Source: Streptomyces albireticuli (lineage in GTDB: Bacteria > Actinomycetota > Actinomycetes > Streptomycetales > Streptomycetaceae). From it: DNA of 64,000 bases. Below the pieces are notes generated by a model. That model saw only the letters and a program-made list of their open reading frames with translations. It searched no databases and was not told the DNA's origin. The position numbers and the translations under genes were made by a program. The DNA lies in NCBI RefSeq assembly GCF_002192455.1, contig NZ_CP021744.1, positions 6,968,501 to 7,032,500 of the forward strand, read 5' to 3'. Below are positions 58,863 through 64,000 of this stretch, piece after piece (position 1 is the stretch's first letter; every line of letters starts with the position of its first letter).

Positions 58863-59285
58863 TCAGGGGCGGACCAGTAGGCCCACCGTGCCGAACGCGT
58901 GCGACGCCCCGTACTGCTCGTCACCTCGGAAGGCGGCGACGTAGCCGTTGGTCAGAGTGCCGACGCTCGCCGTGCCAAGACGGAGGGGTCCGACGCACGC
59001 GGCCTCGCCCTCGGCGCTGGTGACGGCGCGGCAGATCTCGCTGCCGTCGGGGGTCGTGAACTCCACACGCTTACCCCTGAGCGGCTTGCCGGTCTCGGCG
59101 TCGTACAGAAAAGCCCTCGCGCCGATGGAGGGCGGGAAGACATTGGCGTTCGCGTTCTGGGTGGAGAGGCGCGTCGCATGCGGTGCACGGGCGTCGTGCT
59201 CCCCGTGGGCCGAGGCGGCTTGCGTGCAGGACAGCACCGTGGCGGCGGCGAGGATCGCGGTGCCGAACCAGGACCGTACGGACAT
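58863..59285 (-). CDS. Small secreted Ig-like domain protein
   Basis: 140 residues. Signal peptide (SWFGTAILAAATVLSCTQAASA), then a short His/Asp-rich stretch (HGEHDARAPHATR) and one bacterial Ig-like domain: GARAFLYDAETGKPLRGKRVEFTTP, then CRAVTSAEGEAACVGPL and TNGYVAAFRGDEQYGAS. Two Cys probably form a disulfide. Such domains bind partners at the cell surface. It is divergent from the ATP-grasp operon across 180 bp. Confidence 0.8.
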   Translation of the reverse strand: MSVRSWFGTAILAAATVLSCTQAASAHGEHDARAPHATRLSTQNANANVFPPSIGARAFLYDAETGKPLRGKRVEFTTPDGSEICRAVTSAEGEAACVGPLRLGTASVGTLTNGYVAAFRGDEQYGASHAFGTVGLLVRP

Positions 59286-59432
59286 GGGGTCTCCTTGAGC
59301 GGCGGGTCATGGAGCTGAATGATCTGCTCCTCATACTGTTCGCCTAACGGCGAGACGCGGCGGAGGTTACGGGGCGAACGGACCAGGTCGGCGCGGCATG
59401 CGTCCGGCCAACTAGTCGACCGGGTAGAGGGA

Positions 59433-59460
59433 TTGACATGGAGGGCGCCGGTTCTACAGT
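59433..59460 (+). promoter_or_regulatory. Sigma-70-type promoter for a leaderless transcript
   Basis: TTGACA at 59433-59438 and TACAGT at 59455-59460 are spaced by 16 bp. The GTG start codon of the ATP-grasp gene begins 6 bases after the -10 box, where transcription would start, and no ribosome site exists. This is the standard arrangement of leaderless actinobacterial genes. Confidence 0.75.
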
Positions 59461-59466
59461 TCCCTC

Positions 59467-60672
59467 GTGCTGTATTTGCTGGCGCTGCCCCCGACCGACT
59501 CCGTCACCGAGGGTTACCTCCCGGCTGCCGCCCGGCTGGGGCTCGACGTCACGCTGCTCACCGACGCACCCGAAGCGCACCGGCGGGCCTACGAGGGGCG
59601 CGGCGGGGACGCGTGGCCCCGGATCGACATCGTCCCCTGCGAGGTACGCGACTTCCGCGAGGTGATCGCCCGCATCACGGCGCTCGACCGCCGGCCGGAG
59701 GCCGTGTTCACCAACAGTGACCACCTCCAGGTGCAAGCGGCGCTCGCCGCCGAGTGGTTCGGCCTGCCGGGCAAGGAATGGCGGGCCGCGCTGCTCACCA
59801 AGAACAAGGCGCAGATGCGGTGGGCCCTCGCCGAGGCGGGGCTGGAGACCGTATGGAGCGCGGAGCTGACCCGGCCCGGGGACGCGGAGGATGTCCGGCC
59901 GCCCTTCCCCTGTGTGGTCAAACCCCGCGAAGGGGTGGCCAGTGAGGACGCCGAGCTGGTCGAGGACCGCGCGGAACTGCTCCGCCACTGCCGGGACGTG
60001 TGGGCCCGGCGGCCCGGCCTGCCCCTGGTCGCCGAGGAGTACCTGCCGGGGCCGTTGCACACCCTGGAGACCCTGGGGGACGGACGCGCCCTGCACATCC
60101 TCGGTTCCTTCCATGAAGTGGATGTCGTGCCACCGCACTTCGTCCTGCGGCGCGCCGATCTGCTGCCCGCTCCGCCCCGGACGCACGTGGAGCAGGTCGT
60201 CGCACGGCTCGAGGCCCTCGGTGTCGGGTTCGGCGCCTGCCACACCGAGTTCGTGGTCCAAGGCGAGCGGGTCCGCGTGATCGAGGTCAACTACCGCTCC
60301 GCCGGCGACCAGGCCGACCTCGGTCTCGCCGAGGCGCTCGGCATCCCCTTGTTCGAGCACGTCCTCGGCGCCCATCTCGGCCACCTGCTCCCGGCCGGCC
60401 TCGGCGCACGGCGAGCGGGGCGGCTGCTCCGTATCGAGACCGTGCATGCCCAGCGCGCCGGAACCCTCACGTCCGCACCGGGGCCCGTGGAGTGGGACCG
60501 GGACGGGGTGCGGCTGGTCTACCGGCCGCAGCGCAGGATCGGCGAGGAGCACCCCCTTCACCACTCCGACCGCGACCACCTCGGCGTCATACGGGCCACC
60601 GGGCCCGACCAGGACCGGATCGGACGTGTCGTGGCGGCGTTCCTCGCCGCCCATCGCTGGGAGATCGTGTGA
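59467..60672 (+). CDS. ATP-grasp ligase of an NIS-siderophore-type operon
   Basis: 401 residues from GTG 59467 (leaderless). A pre-ATP-grasp Rossmann part (1-95) is followed by nucleotide-binding strands FPCVVKPREGVASEDAELV and LVAEEYLPGPLHTLETL. The metal-site strand is RVRVIEVNYRSAGDQADLGL, and a C-terminal extension ends HRWEIV. ATP-grasp enzymes join a carboxylate to an amine through acyl-phosphate. Overlap with the IucA/IucC-like gene (GTGA) implies that both act on the same carboxylate, perhaps citrate or an amino-acid conjugate. Its C-terminus is duplicated in the fragment at 58699. Confidence 0.88.
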   Translation: MLYLLALPPTDSVTEGYLPAAARLGLDVTLLTDAPEAHRRAYEGRGGDAWPRIDIVPCEVRDFREVIARITALDRRPEAVFTNSDHLQVQAALAAEWFGLPGKEWRAALLTKNKAQMRWALAEAGLETVWSAELTRPGDAEDVRPPFPCVVKPREGVASEDAELVEDRAELLRHCRDVWARRPGLPLVAEEYLPGPLHTLETLGDGRALHILGSFHEVDVVPPHFVLRRADLLPAPPRTHVEQVVARLEALGVGFGACHTEFVVQGERVRVIEVNYRSAGDQADLGLAEALGIPLFEHVLGAHLGHLLPAGLGARRAGRLLRIETVHAQRAGTLTSAPGPVEWDRDGVRLVYRPQRRIGEEHPLHHSDRDHLGVIRATGPDQDRIGRVVAAFLAAHRWEIV

Positions 60673-62369
60673 CGGCGGAGGAGGACGAGATCCTCGCCCG
60701 GGCCCTCGGCGCCCTGCTGCGGGAAGACCCGTACGACCTGCGCCCCGGGGCAGTCGTCGAGCGACGGCCCGACGGCGACTGGCTCGTCCTTCCCGGGGCG
60801 GACATCCCCGTACGCCCCGACGGCTTCCAGTGCGAGATCCGGGTTCGCCCGGTCCCCGGCCTCGGCGCCGTACTGGACCGGCTGCGCGAGGGCGTGGCCG
60901 AGCGGGATCTGCCGGGTTTCGACGCCTTCCGTACCGAATGCGACCAGGCTGTGACCATGGCCCGGTTGCAGTGTCGGGAGCGGCCGCGAGTGGTCGCGAG
61001 GCTGGCCGAGGAGCACGGGCCCGTGGAGGAGTGGACGGGGGTGCGGGGTTCCCTCGCCTTCGAGGCGCTGGCCGCCTTCCGGGACCATCCGGTCTACCCC
61101 ACCGGTCGGGTACGCCACGGTCTCGGCGAGCGCCAACTCCTCGCATACGCACCGGAATTCCGGGCGGTGTTCGGCCTGCGCTGGCTCGTTCTGCCGCGTG
61201 ACGCGCTGGCCCTCGGACCGCGGGCCCGGCTGCCGCGCTGGTGGCCGGCCCCCGCCTCCCTCGGCCTGGCCCGGCCCGGCGACGGGTACCTCGCGCTGCC
61301 CGTCCACCCGCTCACCGCCGAGGGCCCCCTCGCCGAGGCCGTCACCGCCGCCGGCCTCGGCGGCAGCGCGCGGCTCGCCGAGACGACGTGGCCGGCCGTG
61401 GTCCCCACGCTGTCCATGCGGACCGTCGCTGTTGTCGACGACCCCGGCGTCCACATCAAACTTCCTCTGGCCACGTCCACCTTGGGACTGCTCAACCGGC
61501 GCACCATCAAACCAGGTGTCCTGCCCAACGGAGAGTGCGGGCAGCGGCTGGTGGCGGAGATCGCGGCCCGCGAGCCCCGCTTCGCCGACGCCGTGCTGCT
61601 CACCGATGAACGTACCCACCTCGGCGCCGGCCACGAACTGCTCGCCGCGCTCGTCCGCCGCTACCCGTCCGGGCTCGGCGACGCCCATGTGGTTCCGGTC
61701 GCCGCCCTGCTGGCCACCTGCCCCGACGGCCGTACCGTCGTCGACGTGCTCGCCGAATGCCACTACGGGGGCTCGGCGGCCGCGCTGCTCGACGCCTACC
61801 TCCGGCTGCTGCTGGACTGGCACACCACCCTCTTCTCCTACGGCATCGCGCTGGAATCGCACCAGCAGAACACCTCGATCGTCCTCGACGGCCACGGCGG
61901 CCTCCCCCGGATGCGGCTGCTGCTCAAGGACAACGACGGGCCACGCGTGCACCCTGCGCGCCTCGCCGCACGGCTCGGCGAGGCGGCAGCCGCCGGCCTG
62001 CTGGGCTTCGCCGACCCCCGGGTCCTCGTCACCGACGACGGCCCGCTGGCAGACCTGTTCACGACCGTGCCCGTTCATCTGTGTGCGGCCGCCCTTGCCT
62101 TCGAACTGGCCGAACGCGGCCGGGGCCCGTTGGACACCTGGCTGGGGTTCCTCCGGGACCGGCTCACCGAAGCCGTCGACCGGCTTCCCGCGGGACCGGC
62201 CGCGGTGCTGCGCGCCCGGGTGCTCAAGGCGCCCCGGCTGCCGGTCAAGGCGATGGTCACCGCCGGAACGCTGTTCAGCAAGGACCGCTCGGGCGCTGTG
62301 GACATCAACAAGTACTACGTCGACGGGCCCAACTACCTGCTCCCCACCGATGCGAAACGGCCGGCATGA
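60669..62369 (+). CDS. IucA/IucC-family NIS siderophore synthetase
   Basis: 566 residues from GTG 60669. The family core is present: YLALPVHPLTAEGPLAEAV, VVPTLSMRTVAVV, the ATP-binding Lys region VHIKLPLATSTLGLLNRRTI, HYGGSAAALLDAYLRLLLDW, the QN motif ALESHQQNTSIVLD and the FhuF-like end LLKDNDGPRVHPARL. NIS synthetases adenylate citrate or related acids and couple them to amines. The usual LPVHPWQ is here LPVHPLT, suggesting a divergent subgroup. The amine donor enzymes, exporter and receptor are not in the window. It is translated together with the ATP-grasp gene. Confidence 0.92.
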   Translation: MTAEEDEILARALGALLREDPYDLRPGAVVERRPDGDWLVLPGADIPVRPDGFQCEIRVRPVPGLGAVLDRLREGVAERDLPGFDAFRTECDQAVTMARLQCRERPRVVARLAEEHGPVEEWTGVRGSLAFEALAAFRDHPVYPTGRVRHGLGERQLLAYAPEFRAVFGLRWLVLPRDALALGPRARLPRWWPAPASLGLARPGDGYLALPVHPLTAEGPLAEAVTAAGLGGSARLAETTWPAVVPTLSMRTVAVVDDPGVHIKLPLATSTLGLLNRRTIKPGVLPNGECGQRLVAEIAAREPRFADAVLLTDERTHLGAGHELLAALVRRYPSGLGDAHVVPVAALLATCPDGRTVVDVLAECHYGGSAAALLDAYLRLLLDWHTTLFSYGIALESHQQNTSIVLDGHGGLPRMRLLLKDNDGPRVHPARLAARLGEAAAAGLLGFADPRVLVTDDGPLADLFTTVPVHLCAAALAFELAERGRGPLDTWLGFLRDRLTEAVDRLPAGPAAVLRARVLKAPRLPVKAMVTAGTLFSKDRSGAVDINKYYVDGPNYLLPTDAKRPA

Positions 62370-62525
62370 CCACTGTCCTCCGGCCTGCCGGTGCACGCCG
62401 ACGACATCGTCGGCGGCTCAGCCACGCCCGGGTGAGGGTCGACTCGATCGAACCGGAGGGCATGGACCGCCGCACGGGCCGGGCAGTTCGGTGGGGCCCG
62501 CTCGGACGCTCAGCTCGGTACCGCG

Positions 62526-63734
62526 CTACCAGTACTGCGGGCGCCATTCGAAGAGCAGGATGGTCGCGTCGTCCCGCAGCTGGTTGCGCTGGTAGTCGAG
62601 GACGGCGTGGATGAGCAGCCGCAGGACTTCGGCCGGACGCTGGCCGGCCGCGGAGGAGCGGATGATGAAGTCGGTGAACCGGTCAAGGCCGAACTCCGCC
62701 CCCTCGGCGTCGCGGGCTTCCACGACGCCGTCGGTGTAGAGCAGGACGCAGTCGCCCGGTTCCAGCGTCGTCTCGTGGACCTGCCGGGCCGACGGTGCGA
62801 ATTGGCCGGCCAGGCCGATCGGCGGCTGCGGAGGGCTGTCCAGCACTCCGCCGAGCACCCGCTCGTCCCGGATCAGCAGCGGCGGGGGATGACCGCAGTT
62901 GACCCAGCGCAGCTCCCCGGTGAGCGCGTCGAGCCGGCACAGCACGCCGGTGCAGAACTGGTCGGGCAGCCACTGGGCGAGCGCCTGGTCCACGGAGCCG
63001 ACGACGTCGGCCAGGTCGCCACCGCCGCGGCGGGCGTTCCGCGCCGCCGCCATGGCGACCGACGTGGTCAGGCCGGAGTTCAGATCGTGCCCCATGGAGT
63101 CGAGGATCATGGTGTGCAGCACGTCCTTGACCACCGAGTGGTCGAAGGCGTCGCCGGCGACGTCGTACGCCGGCTCCAGGACCGCGGTCGAGACGCACCT
63201 GCTGCTGCCGATGGTGTGGGACGGCAGGAAGGCCCGCAGCATCTCGGTGGGCAGCCGCATGGTCGCGGTGCGGGCGCGGGCGGCGAGCCAGTCGCTGTAG
63301 GCGCGCTTGGAGGTGATCAGCATGGCGAACAGGAAGGCCAGCATCCGGCTGCGGCGCATCCGCACCCCGTCGAGCCAGGGGGTGCGCACCGCCAGCACGC
63401 CCAGCCGTTCCGCACCGTCGACCAAGGGCATCCAGACCACCACGTCGTCGTCGGCGTCGGCCACTCGCGGAGTGACCGTGCGGTACGCCCAGCCGGCCAG
63501 CGAACGGTCCACCGGAAGTGGCTCCAATGCCTCGTCGAGCGGGATCAGCAGCTGTTGCTGGAGGTCGACAAGGTAGATCAGCGCGGTGCCCAGGCCGAGG
63601 GCCGAGGCGCACCGGTTCGCCAGGTCGGGCAGTTCGAACGGCAGGGCCGTCTGCGCCTCGACGATCAGCTCTTCCAGCCGGTTCTCGTCGACGGCGGTGT
63701 CGGGGCCGGCGGACGCGTGTGGTGGGTCCGGCAC
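62526..63734 (-). CDS. GAF-domain PP2C (SpoIIE-type) protein phosphatase
   Basis: About 402 residues from GTG 63734 (GGAAGGGG upstream); GTG 63794 would add 20 residues. A GAF domain (about 25-150) has LANRCASALGLGTALIYLVDL and VVWMPLVDGAERLGVLAV. A linker helix leads to the PP2C domain (190-400): DVAGDAFDHSVV (metal Asp), LDSMGHDLNSGLTTSVAMAA, LRWVNCGHPPPLLI, CVLLYTDGVVEARD and LRDDATILLFEW. Such enzymes dephosphorylate anti-sigma antagonists or related targets, so the protein probably acts in a partner-switching stress pathway. No anti-sigma genes are adjacent in the window. Confidence 0.92.
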   Translation of the reverse strand: MPDPPHASAGPDTAVDENRLEELIVEAQTALPFELPDLANRCASALGLGTALIYLVDLQQQLLIPLDEALEPLPVDRSLAGWAYRTVTPRVADADDDVVVWMPLVDGAERLGVLAVRTPWLDGVRMRRSRMLAFLFAMLITSKRAYSDWLAARARTATMRLPTEMLRAFLPSHTIGSSRCVSTAVLEPAYDVAGDAFDHSVVKDVLHTMILDSMGHDLNSGLTTSVAMAAARNARRGGGDLADVVGSVDQALAQWLPDQFCTGVLCRLDALTGELRWVNCGHPPPLLIRDERVLGGVLDSPPQPPIGLAGQFAPSARQVHETTLEPGDCVLLYTDGVVEARDAEGAEFGLDRFTDFIIRSSAAGQRPAEVLRLLIHAVLDYQRNQLRDDATILLFEWRPQYW

Positions 63735-63980
63735 GGGGATCACCCCTTCCGTTCCCAGTCTCACACCGATCCCGGCTTCTCTCACATCGGGCACGATCGC
63801 GTTACCTGCCGGGCACCGTCGCGTGGGCGCGTGCTGATCACCGCGATCACGGGGCGGTCAAGAAGCCCCTCGCTGTCTGCCGGCCGATGGCGAAGCCGCG
63901 TCGGCATCTGTTCCGGGGGCTTCGGCCGACCCACCCGCCGAGTCGGTTCTGCCTTCACCGGCCGAAATCCGACACGCCCC

Positions 63981-64000
63981 GGGGGAAGAACGCCACCATG
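63981..64000 (+). other. Ribosome site and start codon of a gene leaving the window
   Basis: GGGGGAAG at 63981-63988 followed by ATG at 63998-64000 is a well-spaced initiation signal on the plus strand. The coding part lies beyond the window, so nothing can be said about the product. Confidence 0.4.

Noticed and set aside
59344..62396. Long minus-strand frames opposite the ATP-grasp and NIS genes
   Set aside because: Compositional shadows; the plus-strand genes show full family motifs and coupled starts.

Overview
The window looks like chromosome from a Streptomyces or very close relative. Base composition is very GC-rich with G/C-ending codons. Several starts are GTG or TTG behind strong GGAGG-type sites. 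The gene content also fits: a SARP regulator with a TTA codon, NarL-type two-component genes, many Sec-exported proteins, an NRPS cluster, an NIS-siderophore operon and a SpoIIE-type phosphatase. No rRNA, tRNA or CRISPR array was seen.

Layout. 1-9.6 kb: a partial DMT transporter, a GNAT acetyltransferase, a run of four small secreted proteins (a paralogous pair, a peptidoglycan-binding protein, a six-unit ricin-type lectin), the SARP regulator, a hot-dog thioesterase, an I36-type protease inhibitor, a histidine kinase/response regulator pair and a large nested palindrome. 9.9-18.8 kb: an unusual pair of a PSD-like pyruvoyl decarboxylase and an S10 carboxypeptidase, a membrane-anchored esterase, an AbiEii-like nucleotidyltransferase with its conserved partner, a large LuxR regulator and a frameshifted lipase. 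18.9-29.6 kb: a minus-strand biosynthetic operon with a two-module NRPS (first module predicted to load Ser), a rare flavin-monooxygenase/acyltransferase fusion and an SDR that lacks the catalytic Lys.

30-40 kb: DUF4142/DUF1996 secreted proteins, a PucR regulator, a probable redox module (membrane cytochrome b-like protein, NuoF-like protein fused to a ferredoxin, SCO0930-type lipoprotein), an isochorismatase-like hydrolase with a GlxA regulator, and an alpha/beta hydrolase. 40.1-45.0 kb: the best candidate for a little-described system, a membrane-spanning NACHT NTPase fused to a CHAT caspase-like protease, 49 bp upstream of a lipase-like serine hydrolase. 45.4-50.8 kb: a secreted FG-GAP protein built of five almost identical 57-residue units, then 3-hydroxybutyrate dehydrogenase, a GAF/PucR regulator and an MHS transporter.

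50.8-59 kb is a scarred accessory island. It is bounded by a diverged direct duplication of the MHS transporter 5' end and by 28-bp att-like direct repeats. It holds gene fragments (DUF5655-like, IS5-type transposase, P-loop protein), a divergent pair of secreted proteins (NucA/NucB-type nuclease; putative beta-pore-forming lectin), a doubtful glycosyltransferase and a secreted lipase. Next to it lie a TauD-like dioxygenase and a fragment duplicating the C-terminus of the ATP-grasp gene. 59.4-62.4 kb is an ATP-grasp/IucA-IucC operon with a probable leaderless promoter. A GAF/PP2C phosphatase closes the window.

All functions are read from sequence motifs without database searches. Family names are firm where catalytic motifs are cited. 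System-level roles are inference.
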